Positions 31,373 through 42,400 of a stretch of DNA of 64,000 nucleotides are shown here, piece by piece. Each line of letters opens with the position of its first letter. Position 1 is the stretch's first letter. The notes beneath the pieces are model-generated. The model searched no databases and was not told the origin of the DNA. It worked only from the letters and a program-made list of their open reading frames with translations. The translations under genes were made by a program, and so were the position numbers. Origin of the DNA: an uncultured Ruminococcus sp. (GTDB lineage: Bacteria; Bacillota; Clostridia; Oscillospirales; Acutalibacteraceae); assembly GCA_902802795.1 (NCBI GenBank), contig CADCNI010000006.1, positions 31,405-95,404 on the forward strand, in the 5' to 3' direction.

Positions 31373-32580
31373 CGGATAATCCCCCCTCCTATTACCGTGC
31401 ATTCCACTTGAACTTCGATGGAAGATTTGCGATAGAGATCCTCCCAGATATCCGCGTGCTGTTCGTACCAGTCAGGCATACGCTGGCGCAGCTTATCCTG
31501 CAATCCCAGCACCGACGAACCCAAAGATTGTCTGCTTCTGTCGGCAAGTGCCTCCAACCGTGCCGTCAGTGTTTCTGTCATGTCGCGGCGCGCGCGTTCG
31601 GTAAAGGTGCGTGAACTGGTATTGATTCCTCCGACAGCGCTGCCGTCCACCGGAATGCAGCGCAGGTGCAGCCGGACGGTAAAAACCGGGATATCCTCCC
31701 GCAGCGTGCATTCCGTCTCGCAGTGCGACTGCTTGATCTGACAATCAATCACGCTGCCGTCCGCCGTCCTGACCGCTACCATGCCGCTGATCTGCCGATT
31801 GGTAATCAGCCGCAGCAGTTCCAATTCCTGCTCGTCCAACTCACCTAAAAAATTTCCCTGCCTGCCGTATGCCGTCGCGCCCGAAATCCGCAGCATCTTT
31901 TTTTGACCGTCAATCGTTTCCGTATCAGACAGTGCATTGCTTCCATCCTCCGACAGAGCATCGGGAGCACAGGGGGTCATTTTCAGTAGATAAAATTCGT
32001 CGGCATTGCTCACCACTTTGTAGAGCGAATGGAGGTTGAGCGCCATCGCGTCGGCACTGCCTGTATCGTCATAGCTTTGCAGCGCCACCGCCGCGTCCGA
32101 CGCGATCGCGTTATCCGTGACCGACGCGCCGAAGAAATCCTTCGCGCTGCCCGCGCAGACCGCCACGCAGCTCTGGCGGCGCACCGAGGCGCGGCGGAAA
32201 AACAGCTCGGTCAGTCCCAAAAATGACCGCTGGGACAGTTCTTCGCCTATCACGATGACATTGAGCTGTTCAAAATTCACCTGTCGCCCCATGTCCTTTT
32301 CCAGCAGCCGGATGGCGGAAGCCACGGACCTATCGGTCACGGTGCAGTTGGTGTATTGAATCGCGCCGGAGGATTCGGCATTGCCGCTTACAGGAATGGC
32401 GAGTTGAAAGGTAAAATCATAGTGCCCTTCCTCCGGCCCCGTATCCGCCCCAAACCCCAGTACAAAGGCGCGGCCGTTGATCTCCGCATCGTCCCAGCAG
32501 CCCGCGGCGGTCATCAGACACCCGAACGACAACAGCAACAGCACGATGCGCAGCGCGTTTTGTTTCCATTGGCAAATCAT
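31369..32580 (-). CDS. Germinant receptor C subunit (Ger(x)C lipoprotein)
   Basis: A 403-residue lipoprotein (lipobox TAAGC, then WDDAEINGRAFVLGFG, the family signature). It has the three-domain GerC layout, including the VNFEQLNVIVIGEELSQRSF segment and a C-terminal domain rich in DWYEQHADIWEDL-type helices. GerC subunits sit on the outer face of the spore inner membrane with the A and B subunits. It overlaps gerAB by four bases (ATGA). Substrate is not predictable. Confidence 0.93.
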   Translation of the reverse strand: MICQWKQNALRIVLLLLSFGCLMTAAGCWDDAEINGRAFVLGFGADTGPEEGHYDFTFQLAIPVSGNAESSGAIQYTNCTVTDRSVASAIRLLEKDMGRQVNFEQLNVIVIGEELSQRSFLGLTELFFRRASVRRQSCVAVCAGSAKDFFGASVTDNAIASDAAVALQSYDDTGSADAMALNLHSLYKVVSNADEFYLLKMTPCAPDALSEDGSNALSDTETIDGQKKMLRISGATAYGRQGNFLGELDEQELELLRLITNRQISGMVAVRTADGSVIDCQIKQSHCETECTLREDIPVFTVRLHLRCIPVDGSAVGGINTSSRTFTERARRDMTETLTARLEALADRSRQSLGSSVLGLQDKLRQRMPDWYEQHADIWEDLYRKSSIEVQVECTVIGGGIIR

Positions 32581-33665
32581 GCGGCCTTCCTCCTCATCTG
32601 TTTAAAGGCAGTAAAGATATACAACAGCGGTATCAGCAAAAAGAGAAAGAATACTTTTCCCCACGATGCCATCATCCGAATCACACTGTCATCCGACAGG
32701 CTGAAATAAGAAACGGCAAAAATAACCGGCAGCAGCAGGAAATGAAAGCAACTGTGACTTTTGACATGGCACACCCCACAGAGCGAAATGCTGCAACAAT
32801 AAAGCAGAATCCCACCCGTGATCAGCGTAACGCTCGTATAGATCATCATATACAAAATATCAAAGCGGTGATTGAGCGAGACATTCCCCACGCTCACAAT
32901 GCGAGACAGTTCCGTGAGCGGAAAGGCAAGGTGCCGCGTTCCCTCTACAGAAAACACCCCGACACAGCAAAGCAGAATCAGCACGCAGAACACCGCCAGC
33001 GCCGCACTGCCGCCCAGCAGACTGCGCGCAAGCTTTTTCTTGTTGTAATACCCCGCAAAATACGCTGTAGCCGCGATACCGCTCAGCGGCATGACCGATT
33101 GAGGAAGCTGACCGATCACAAACCGGTTGGGCTTGAGAAGCGGCAGCAGCTCCCCAAAATTGGTGGAGTACAGCCCCATTCCCATGATAAAGGCAAGCGG
33201 CAACATAATCGCAAGAAAGAGCAGTTCGGCTGTTCGCGCAATCTGCCGTATGCCGGAGGTGATGAGAAGGCACACTGTCAGCAGCGACACCGCCAGCACG
33301 ATCTGGGAGGGCGTTTTTTCGAGCAGAAAGAACCCTGTCATATGCGTAAGCTTGACGGCAATGCAAGAGATTTCCGCCGCAAAATAGACCGCCGCCCCCG
33401 TCAGGATGACCCGCGCGGGAAGATCGCCTATGTGTTCCCGCAGGAGTGCCGGAAAAGAGAGCGCCTGACTGCGCCCGAAGGTGCGGGCGAGCATCGCCAT
33501 GGAAAGCAGCGTCAGCACGACAGTCAGCACCAGCAGCGCCAGCGAGCTGCGCCCGAAGTTTTCGGGGTAAAAATACATCCCGCCCATACCCGCCATCATC
33601 ACCAGAACGGTGAGCTGCCAGGCGGAAAAGGCGGACGGACTTTTTTGATTGCCTTGTTGGTTCAA
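32577..33665 (-). CDS. Germinant receptor B subunit (GerAB family)
   Basis: A 362-residue ten-helix membrane protein of the APC superfamily, the germinant-binding subunit of spore receptors. The SAWQLTVLVMMAGMGGMYF N-terminus and helix breaks in the first helix are typical. TTG start, eight bases after GGAGG. It is followed by gerC with a 4-base overlap; the A subunit lies upstream but is separated by about 590 bases of repeats. Confidence 0.92.
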   Translation of the reverse strand: MNQQGNQKSPSAFSAWQLTVLVMMAGMGGMYFYPENFGRSSLALLVLTVVLTLLSMAMLARTFGRSQALSFPALLREHIGDLPARVILTGAAVYFAAEISCIAVKLTHMTGFFLLEKTPSQIVLAVSLLTVCLLITSGIRQIARTAELLFLAIMLPLAFIMGMGLYSTNFGELLPLLKPNRFVIGQLPQSVMPLSGIAATAYFAGYYNKKKLARSLLGGSAALAVFCVLILLCCVGVFSVEGTRHLAFPLTELSRIVSVGNVSLNHRFDILYMMIYTSVTLITGGILLYCCSISLCGVCHVKSHSCFHFLLLPVIFAVSYFSLSDDSVIRMMASWGKVFFLFLLIPLLYIFTAFKQMRRKAA

Positions 33666-33700
33666 GGTGCTTGCCTCCTTGTCATTTCATTCTTTTAGCC

Positions 33701-33767
33701 GTTAGCCGTTAGTGGTTAGTGGTTAGTATGAAAATGTGAAATGTGAAGTGTGAAGTGGGGAGTGGCA
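33701..33767. repeat. Heptad repeat array (GTGG/GTGAAGTG direction)
   Basis: Units such as TTAGTGG and GTGAAGTG in a degenerate seven-base rhythm, just upstream of gerAB. Confidence 0.7.
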
Positions 33768-33801
33768 GGGAAATCAATTTTGACAACTTGTCAATGTCAA
33801 T

Positions 33802-33930
33802 CACTTAAGGCGCTATCGTGAGCGCCATACCCTCTTCATGAAATCGAGCGCGTTTTGCGCTCCCCCAGTCGGCTACGCCGACAGCCCCCTCAAAGAGGGA
33901 GCCAATTTAGCCTCCCTCTCTAAGGCAATG
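33802..33930. repeat. Palindromic intergenic element, related to 36059 and 46296
   Basis: Contains three nested hairpins and the shared core CTCCCCCAGTC...GACAGCCCCCTC...GAGGGAGCC...CCTCCCTCTCT. The boundaries are approximate. Confidence 0.65.
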
Positions 33931-33964
33931 TCTTCAATATGATGCAATATGCGAAACAAAGCCG

Positions 33965-34127
33965 TTGTAGGGGACGGCGTCCCTGGAGAAAAAACGCCCC
34001 GGCGAGAAAAACCTCGATAAATATCAGGGTTGGGCGAATTCAAATCGCAATATATTCACCATTCGCCCTGCCTGAATCAAAGATTAACCCCCGTTTTGCC
34101 GGGATGTCCGGAGGCCGTCCCCTACAA
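33965..34127. mobile_element. Palindromic element with TTGTAGGGGACGGC ends
   Basis: A 163-base element whose ends are inverted copies (TTGTAGGGGACGGC at 33965, GCCGTCCCCTACAA at 34114-34127). Too short to encode a transposase; MITE-like. Confidence 0.7.
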
Positions 34128-34189
34128 GTCGGTTACGATACCCTTATATGAGGGGTTCTCTTGGTAGGTTAGTGCATATAGGCTTTGCC

Positions 34190-34258
34190 CCACTTCCCAC
34201 TTCCCACTGACCACTGACCACTGACCACTGACCACTGACCACTGACCACTGACCACTA
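34190..34258. repeat. Heptad array (CCACTGA)n
   Basis: About eight tandem copies of CCACTGA that run into the last codons of gerAA (the stop lies at 34256-34258). Confidence 0.9.
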
Positions 34259-35872
34259 TTTCATCCGTATCAGGTCAATCGGCTCGTAATATTCCGGACG
34301 CGTGTTGCGGCGGAAGATGGGCAGCTCGATCAGACTTTCCAGAAATCCCTTACGATAGGTCGGAGAAAAAGGAGCGGTGTACTCCGTGCCGTAGGAATAC
34401 AGCGCGCAAAGCTGCGAAAGAAACAGTACCAGTCCCACTGTCAACCCGTAAATACCGAAAATCGCCGACATGGCCAGCAGAAAATATTTTACCAGCCGCA
34501 GCGAAGAGGCCAGTTCATAGGACGGGATGACAAACCCTGTCAGCGAGGTCAGACCGATAATGATAATGAGCAGCGGGCTGACCAGCCCCGCACGGATCGC
34601 GGCGTCTCCCACAATCAAGCCGCCCACAATCGACATGGCAGTGCTGATGCTGCCCGGCAGACGGATGCTTGCCTCCCGCAGCAATTCGATAAAGAATTCC
34701 ATGATGATGACCTCGGTAACGGCACTGAACGGCACATTGATGCGGTTCGCCGCCGACAGCAGCAGCAAATCCACCGGCAGCAGTCCGGGATTGTAGGCGA
34801 CCACCGCCACATAGAGCGAGGGAGCCGTGACCGAGATAAAAAACGCCGCCCAGCGCAGCACCTTCAGAAAGGAGGAATAGGTCCAGCGCTGGTAGCTGTC
34901 CTCACTCACCTGCATCATGGAAGCCATCGTGGCGGGCGCGAGAAGCACATACGGACTGCCGTTGACAATGACCGCCGCCCGTCCGCCGCATAGCTCCGCC
35001 GCCGCCATGTCGGGCTTTTCGGTGCCGCCGATCTGCGGGAACGGACTGAGGGGGTACTGCTCGATGAGCTGTTCCAGCTCTCCTGCGTCTCCCAACAGAT
35101 CAATGGTGATGTTTTCAATCGCCTGCCGCAGCGAATTGACCAGCTCGTCGTTGGTCACGCCCTGTATATAACACAGCGCCACGCTCGTATGGGAACGCAG
35201 CCCCACCTCCAGCATCTCAATGGTAAAATTCGGGTCGGCAATGCGCCGGCGAATCAGCGCGGTGTTGGTGCGCAGATTCTCCGTGAAACCTTCGTGCGGT
35301 CCCACGATGGAGCCTGCCGTCTCGCTGGGGGAAACAGAGCGGGACTGGATGCTGCGCGCGCCGATGACAAAGCCCTCGTTCAGCCCTTCGATGCAGAGAA
35401 ACACGTCCCCTGTCAGCGCCGCGATATACCCCTTGGAAAGGCTGGGCTGCTCGCTGATTTCGGTGTTGAGGATGAGACGGTTGAGCTGGGCGAGCGGCGG
35501 CATCTGCTCCGCGCCCTCCCCGATATGGAGCTGCATGGCGGGAAGTATCAGATTCTGCTCCGCCGCGTCCTTGCTGCACATACCGTCCACCAGCACCGCG
35601 AAGCTGCGCCGCCCGTCCGCCAGCGAAAACTCGCGGATCAGCACATCGGCATTCTTTCCTTTCAGCTTTCGGCAATAGTCGAGATTGCTCCGGTAATCGG
35701 GCGACACCGCCTGATTGTACTGCGGGCTGATGTCAAACAGCCCGCTGTCGGAGCAAAGGGGGGCTTCTCCCCCGCTCTCACAGCCGGATTCCTGTGTTTT
35801 TGGGGCAGATTCGCCTTGCGGCAGCGATTCCCGCGGCATCCCCATCAAAAGCGCCATGATACGGTGCAGCAT
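34256..35872 (-). CDS. Germinant receptor A subunit (GerAA/SpoVAF family)
   Basis: A 538-residue protein with a large cytoplasmic N-terminal domain (about 1-290) and four to six membrane helices (about 300-500). The family segments LLREASIRLPGSISTAMSIVGGLIVGDAAIRAGLVSP and FVIPSYELASSLRLVKY are easy to see. The first 50 residues are Pro/Glu/Ser-rich and unusual. The ATG lies five bases after GGAG. With gerAB and gerC it would form a nutrient germinant receptor, but it is separated from them by repeat insertions that could disturb co-transcription. Confidence 0.94.
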   Translation of the reverse strand: MLHRIMALLMGMPRESLPQGESAPKTQESGCESGGEAPLCSDSGLFDISPQYNQAVSPDYRSNLDYCRKLKGKNADVLIREFSLADGRRSFAVLVDGMCSKDAAEQNLILPAMQLHIGEGAEQMPPLAQLNRLILNTEISEQPSLSKGYIAALTGDVFLCIEGLNEGFVIGARSIQSRSVSPSETAGSIVGPHEGFTENLRTNTALIRRRIADPNFTIEMLEVGLRSHTSVALCYIQGVTNDELVNSLRQAIENITIDLLGDAGELEQLIEQYPLSPFPQIGGTEKPDMAAAELCGGRAAVIVNGSPYVLLAPATMASMMQVSEDSYQRWTYSSFLKVLRWAAFFISVTAPSLYVAVVAYNPGLLPVDLLLLSAANRINVPFSAVTEVIIMEFFIELLREASIRLPGSISTAMSIVGGLIVGDAAIRAGLVSPLLIIIIGLTSLTGFVIPSYELASSLRLVKYFLLAMSAIFGIYGLTVGLVLFLSQLCALYSYGTEYTAPFSPTYRKGFLESLIELPIFRRNTRPEYYEPIDLIRMK

Positions 35873-35955
35873 ATGATCTCCGTCCTCTCCTGTCGTTTTT
35901 CATTCCCCTTTATTCTTTGCCGGAAAAGGAGAAAATAATCACTCCTGCGGAAAAA

Positions 35956-36060
35956 TAGTGGTCAGTGGTTAGTGGTTAGTGATTAGTGAGGAGTGGGAAG
36001 TGGAAAGTGGGAAGTGGGAAGTGGGAAGTGGAGCGAACAGCTAATCGCTAACCACTTACC
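35956..36060. repeat. Heptad array (TNAGTGG / GGAAGTG)n
   Basis: Degenerate tandem units, partly TTAGTGG and TCAGTGG, partly GGAAGTG, ending in a short inverted ACCACT. Confidence 0.85.
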
Positions 36061-36191
36061 ACAACTTAAGCACTCCCTCAGTCACCCGTCAGCAAAGCTG
36101 ACAGTGACAGCTCCCCTTGTATCGCAAGCGATACAAGGGGAGGTGGCACGTTAGTGCCGGAGGGAGTTCTACCATAAATCCTAAGTTGTGG
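36059..36191. mobile_element. Palindromic element with CCACAACTTA ends (intact copy)
   Basis: Terminal inverted repeats CCACAACTTA / TAAGTTGTGG, with internal hairpins GTCAGCAAAGCTGAC and CTTGTATCGC/GCGATACAAG. It shows the uninterrupted right end (ATCCTAAGTTGTGG), which allows the nested insertion in the copy at 46296 to be recognised. Confidence 0.82.
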
Positions 36192-36393
36192 ATAGTGGTT
36201 AGCGAGTGTAAAATTGCTATTCCCACTTTCACACTTCCCACTCCCCACTCCCCACTTTACCACTTGACCACTAACCACTGACCACTAACCACTGACCACT
36301 AACCACTGACCACTAACCACTGACCACTAACCACTGACCACTGACCACTAACCACTGACCACTGACCACTGACCACTAATCACTAACCACTCC
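36190..36393. repeat. Long heptad array (CCACTAA/CCACTGA)n
   Basis: About 20 units alternating CCACTAA and CCACTGA, preceded by degenerate CCCACTT units. It is inverted relative to the array at 35956-36060, so the two arrays and the palindromic element between them can fold into one large hairpin. Confidence 0.9.
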
Positions 36394-36397
36394 TGCG

Positions 36398-36445
36398 AAA
36401 AAAAGACCGCGGCTTACCACATTCTGTGATAAGTCACGGTCTTTT
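36398..36445 (-). terminator. Terminator of the giant surface protein gene
   Basis: AAAGACCG and inner TTATCACA arms pair with TGTGGTAA and CGGTCTTT on the minus strand, followed by TTTTTTTC. Confidence 0.82.
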
Positions 36446-36475
36446 CCTGTTTTATACTGCCGCTGCCGGAAAGAA

Positions 36476-39400
36476 TTATGCCGCTTCTTTCTGCTTTCTG
36501 CGGGTGTAAATCACCGCCGAGGCAGCCGCCAGCGCGGAAAGAATCAGTGCGCTGAAAGCGATTTGCAGCGGCACGCTGCTTTCGCCTGTGCCGGGGGACG
36601 GCACGATCTTGCCGTCGGAATCCGTCCAGATGGCGTACAGCGTCACATTCTCCTTCGGCATGGTGAGGATGCTGCCCTCCGCGTAGCTGTCGCCCTTGCC
36701 GTTGGCGCGGGTGTTCCATTCCTTAAAGGTGCATCCCGTTCTGCCCAGATTGCCCTTGCTCGCGACCGTCACTTCTTCGCCGCCCTCATAGAGGATGTTA
36801 TCCTGCGGCGGGGCGCCTTCGGTCGCGCCGTTGCCGTCGTAGGTGAGGCGGAAATGCTTGGAATCGGACGGAGGAGGCTCCGTCTTGGTTTTCCAGATCG
36901 CATACAGCGTGATATCCGCGTTCATCTCAATCTTATCGGCGCGGGACTGCGCGTCGGGATAGGGATAATAGAAGGTACCCGTTTTATCGCTCCTGGTGTT
37001 CCAGCCGACAAAGGTCGCGTTGGGACGCGACAGTCCGCTGCCCGAAGCGATCTCAACCTTGGCGCCTGCCGGATAGCTTTGCGCAGCCGGAGGCGTGCCG
37101 GTGCCGTCGCTGCCGAAATTCGCGTCATAGGTCAGGGTGTACTCGGTCGGGTTGCCGGAGGAAGGCTTCCACTGCGCCGTGAGGGTGATGTCCGACGTGA
37201 TATTGTCGATCGGATCGCCCATCTGAAGCAGTCCGCCGCCGGAGCCGCCTTCGCCGCTTCTGCGCAGACCTTGCGCTCCGCCGCCCGCGCGACCGCCGGA
37301 GCTGCCGCGCGACAGGCTCCATCCGGTAAAGTCATACCCCTCTCTTTCAAAATGAATGTCGGGGTCGTCAAAGCCTCTGACGGTGTGCGTGCCGTTCCTG
37401 CTCTCCGTGAAGGTCGGTGTCAGCAGATGATAGGGCGTGCAGCCGGGGTCGTCTTCCGTCAGTCCGCTCACATAGGTGACGCTGAACTGCTCGGGCGTGA
37501 CCTTGGTAAATTTGCCCACCAGCGTGATATCGGTATCCGGCATCCGGAAGGAGCCGTTTTCGGGGTAATTCACGCCGTTATACCGCCACCCGGAGAAGTC
37601 GTAGCCTTCCAGCGAGAGGTGCGCCTTGACAAAGACAAACTCGCCCTCATAATACGCCGTGGCGTCGGTGGGAATCTGCGATTCGTACAGAGCCGGCGCG
37701 GGGTCGCTGTCGGAATTCTCCACCGTGTAGGTGACACGGTGGGTAGGCAATGCGCGCCACTGCGCGTAGAGCGTCGTGTCGGCGAGGAAGGTATATTCCG
37801 CGCTGCTCGCGACGTAGCTGTCGCCGGTGCCGTCCGCTTTGGTATTCCATCCGTCAAACACATAGCCGCGTTCGGGGTTGACCAGATCGTCTGTCGGGTT
37901 TTTGATGTTGGTTTTCAGGACATTTTCTCCGACCTCCTGCGCGGGAAGCGTGGTCTTGACGTCGCCGCCCTGCGCGTGAACGCCGCCGTTTTCGTCATAG
38001 GTCAGCGTAACATACACGATCGGCTCCCACTCGGCATAGAGTATGGTGTCCTGCGTGAAAGCATAATCCGCGTCTTCGTCATAATGCGTCGCCCCGTCGG
38101 TGTCGGGATCGGCGTTCGGTTTGAGATTCCAGCCGTTGAAGGTGTAGTTCGTTCTCACCAGCGGTTCCCCGCTGTCGTTGACCGCCGTCTTGCCTGTCAG
38201 CACGTCAACGCCTGTCGCGGTGACAGGGGCGGGTACCTTGCCCACCCTCGCGTCCGGCGCGAGATAAGTCAACGTGATGGATTTCTCCTGCCAGACCGCG
38301 TAAACGGTCGCGGTTCTGCTCCCGTCGAAATCGGTCACTACGCCGCCGCCCTGATATTTCACGGTGGTGTAATTCGGCTCGACCGCCCAGCCCTTGAAGG
38401 TGTGTCCTTCCTTATAGGGGTTCGGCGCGGTGATGGCAACGCCGCTGCCGCCGGCAGTAAAGGCGGTATAGCTGACGGTGCGGGACGCGTAATCGACGGA
38501 ACTGCCGCTGCTGTCCTTTGGCAGGGAGGTTCTGTCCGCATCCCTGTATTGCAGCGTGTAGGTGTGTTCTTCAAAGCTGCCCGTGAAGGTCACGTCTCCG
38601 CCCGGCATTGTGAATTCTTCCTGCGAAGCATAGGTCTGACCGCCGTAGTACCAGCCGGAGAATTCGTAGCCGGGTTCGTCGATCGTCGCCGCGACGTTGA
38701 ATTTGTCGCCGGGGAATGCCGCAAACGGGTCGGGAACATCGTGATCGGGCAGGACTGTGCCTGTGATTGTGTACGTCACGGTAACGGGAGCCTGCCAGAC
38801 CGCGTACACGTCGATCTGATGGAAGCTGTCTGACCCGTCGAGCGGATAAGTGTCGGTGGTGTAGCCCACGGTCACTTCCTCCAGCCTGGCGCTGCTGTCG
38901 GACGAAGCGCTCCACCAGAGGAATTTCCTGCTGCCCGCCGCGTCGTACTGCGGTGTGGTCGTGCTGTCGAGCGCCTTGGTGACGGACGCATCCTTCCCGA
39001 CTGTGAAGGGCTGCGCCATGACGGGGACGGTGGCTTCCAGACCGCCATTGGCATGATAGACGGTCTTGTAGCGCTTCTCGTACCGCGCCATGAATTTCAC
39101 CGTTCCGGCGGGCATTCTGAATGTTGCGGTATCGCCGGATGCTGCCGTCGCGGGAATCGGATTGCCGTCCGCGCCGATTGTCTTCCCGCTGCTCTCCATG
39201 AGCGTCCATCCGATGAATTCATAGCCGTATCGTTCGGGCGTGATGGTCGCATCGCCGTCCCTGCCGACCGTCACGGGGATGTTGTAGTCATGCGTCACCG
39301 TCCGGAAGGGCGCTGCCGCGTCTTCGTCGTAATATTCCACTTTGTAGGGATTGGCGGCAAAGAAACCCGTCATCTCCACATTTTGGTCGGGCATGGCGAA

Positions 39401-42400
39401 GGTGTCCGTATTGCTGTATTCGCGCGAAGTATCGCCGTCCCTGTACCAGCCGGAGAAGGTGTAGCCCTCCACTTCGGGCTTTTCCTCCACCGTGACAAGA
39501 ACATCACGGAAATAGGAAACCTGGGCGGGTGCGCTGTACTCTGCCGGGTGAATGTCGCCCGTAATCGCATAGGAAACCGTGTGCTGTCCCTTCTGCCGCC
39601 AGATCGCTTTGGCGGTGGCTTCGAAGCGGCTGCCGTCTGTCGGCACCGCAAATTTATCAAGAAGAACCGACGTGCCGTCTATGGCGCTGCCGTCCTCTTT
39701 GACCTGCCAGCCGAGGAAATCGCAATTGGCTTTGGTCAGCGCGGGCGCGGTGAAGGTGTAGGTCGTGTCGCTGTCGGGCAGATTCTTCGCGAATTTCACA
39801 TCGGCGAGGGTGGTCTTGGTTTCCGTACCCTCCGTGTAGGCACCGCCGTCGAGGTCGAAATGCAGTGTGTAGAGCTTCTCCCACTGCGCGACCGCCGTCG
39901 CCTGACATTGGCTCTTGTCGGATTCGTCAAACAGCGCGCGGCTGACGGTGCGCGCCGCCTTGTAATCGTCGCCCTCCTTCAGGTCATCCGCCGCGAATTC
40001 CTTGCTTGCCGTCGTCGCGTTGGTAATGACCCACTTCAGGAACCGATACCCCGGCTTTTCGGGAATCGAGGTGCTGACAAGCGCGTCGCCTGCCACGACC
40101 TGTCCGAAGCTCCATGTGTCGGTGCCCGGCACATGAGACGCGCCGTCAATGCCGTTGGTATCGTAAAGCACCCGATACGCCCAGTTCCGCCACTGCCCGT
40201 ACACGTCATACGTCAGGGTATCCACCGAGAAGGCAATTTGCGGCTCGGTGCCTCCCACACCGTCGCGCGCGGTGCTCCATTTGAGGAAAGTATAACCGTC
40301 TTTGCCCGCCGGGGCATATTCATCGGCGTTTTCGGCGGGGATGAACCCGTCGTTAAATTCATAAAATCCGTCGGTCGCGTCGGCGCGGGTGAAGGCTTCG
40401 GTGCCGACAACGGCGTTGTCATACACCACCGTGCCGTTTGTCTGCGTGGTGTGATCGCGGTTGCGGATGAACCGTACTTTGTATTCGACAGGTTCAAATT
40501 CGCCCTCGAGCACCACATTGCCCGCAGGCATGGTGAAGGAAAGGAGCTTGTCGTCTTCATCCGTCGTCCTGCTGACCGCCGCCAGCGCGTCCGCGTCGGA
40601 GCTGCCGCCCACTTCCGCAATGCGCCAGCCGGAGAAGCTGTAACCCGGCACTTCGTAACCGTCCTTCACGGTGACGGCGGATTCATATTCTTTGTCCTCC
40701 GCGCCGTGCGCCGTGTACTGCGTCGTGGCGAACAGCACGTTGGGGTCGGGCGTACCGGCTTTCAGCCGATAGGTCACGGGATAGGCACTCTTCTGATAGG
40801 TCGCCGTATAGACGATATCGTCCATCAGATCGGCGATCGCCGCGTTGGGCGCGGTGGGATAACCGGCGTTGCGTATGGTAGACGGGGCGCCGCTGACCGC
40901 CACCGTCCAGCCCGCGAATTCATAGCCCTCGGGCGGGGTAAATCCGGTCGAGGCAAAGGACTTCACGCTCAGCGCGTTGGACTTGTAAACGTCGGACTCC
41001 TGCACATCATTTCCCGTGCCGTCGCCGGACTGATAGGTCACGGTGTAGCGCCGCAGGTCGAATGTGCCGAGGAAGCGCACGTTGGCGTCCGGCATACGGA
41101 AAGCGGTCTTTGCCGCGCCGGTGTAATCCAGATCATCGGCGGGTTCGGTCTTGACCCACGGGGTAAAGGTGTATTTGCTGGCGTCGTAGACCTTGTAATT
41201 GCCGCTCGTTTCCTTCTCGCCGAGACGGCTCTCGAAGCTGGTGGGCGGATCCTGCACGGGAACCTCCGCCTGGTAGAGGTAGCCGTGGCTGGTCAGCATA
41301 TTTCTGCCGCCGACCTGCTCGGGATTGGTCACGTTGTAAATGTAGATATCGTTCGGCTTGTTTCCGTCATTGAAATTGTATTGGAAATCGTAATTGACAT
41401 AGAAGGTGCCGGGTTTCCATGCGGCGGTGAAGGTGAGGTCCTCCCGCAGGTTGCTGATGGAATTTCCCGCGCGGTTGGTGTAGGTCTTGCCGCTGGCGCT
41501 CGTCACCACCCACTGGTCAAACTCATAGCCGCGCGGCGGATAGAATCCGCAGTCCTCCACATCGTTCTGCGCCGTGCCGTCCACGGCATAGCGGACCTTG
41601 CAGCTCCTGTTGTAGCGCACCTGATCGGTCACGGCGCTGCGCTGGGTGCGTGCCGCGTCGGAGAATCCCGTGCCCGGGTTGTAGGTCACGTTCATATACT
41701 CATTGACATAGATCGCGACGAATTTCAGATCCATGTCGGGCATATAGAAGGTTTCCTCCAGTTCAAGAAGCGAGATGTCCTTGTAGATGAGGTCGTCCTC
41801 TTCGTCATAATGCCCGGAATCGGTCACTTCCTCGTCCGCGCCGATTTCCACCCAGTCGCTGTCGGTGGCGCGCTTGTAGGCGACGAGCTGCCATCCGCCG
41901 AAGATTTTGCCGTAGACATTCTCCAGATTGGGACGATAGACCTCGGTTTCGCCGTCCTTTTTGATGTTGTACCCCACCTTCTGGGCGCTTTCGTAGGGCA
42001 GACGGTACTGGGTGCAGATGCGGGAAGTCTTGGTTTTGCCGTCCACGAGAACCGGCTCGCCTGTCGCGCGGTCGTATTCCTCGCGCCAGTACTCGATATT
42101 ATGGGTGTTGCGCGTCCAGTCCGCCGCCAGAATGACGGTCATGGTGGGATTGCTGTTGTTGAAGATGCCGTACCACAGCTTGCCGCCCGCCGCCACATTG
42201 CCGATATAGCCGTCCGTAGCGGTGGTCGCGGTGAGATTGACCGCGTCGGGGTCGTTGCCGCGGTTGATTCGCCACCGCTTGAAGGTGTAGCCCTCGGCGG
42301 TGGGCTTTTCGCTGATGATCTGATAGCCGCCGCGAAGGTCGTTATAGGTCAGCTCCGTCACGGTCACGGCACTGTCGGGCATGGTCACGGTGTCGACGCG

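Larger units (their letters stand above)
33666..34255. other. 590-base gap in the ger locus, filled with repeats
   Basis: No gene. It holds heptad arrays at both ends (33701-33767 in the GTGG direction, 34190-34258 in the CCAC direction), a palindromic element near 33802-33930 and another with TTGTAGGGGACGGC ends at 33965-34127. In related bacteria gerA and gerB genes normally touch or overlap, so the gap is most likely made by insertions. Confidence 0.75.
35873..36475. other. 600-base intergenic region of repeats
   Basis: No gene. It contains a heptad array in the GTGG direction (35956-36060), a 133-base palindromic element (36059-36191), a long heptad array in the CCAC direction (36190-36393) and the terminator of the giant surface protein gene (36398-36445). 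Confidence 0.8.

Noticed and set aside
36190-36393. Possible CRISPR array in the CCACTNA region
   Set aside because: The period is seven bases with no spacers of 30 bases or more and no cas genes; it is a degenerate simple repeat.
36563-38833. 756-codon plus-strand frame at the 3' end of the same gene
   Set aside because: Same reason: complement of coding sequence, no start signal, biased composition.
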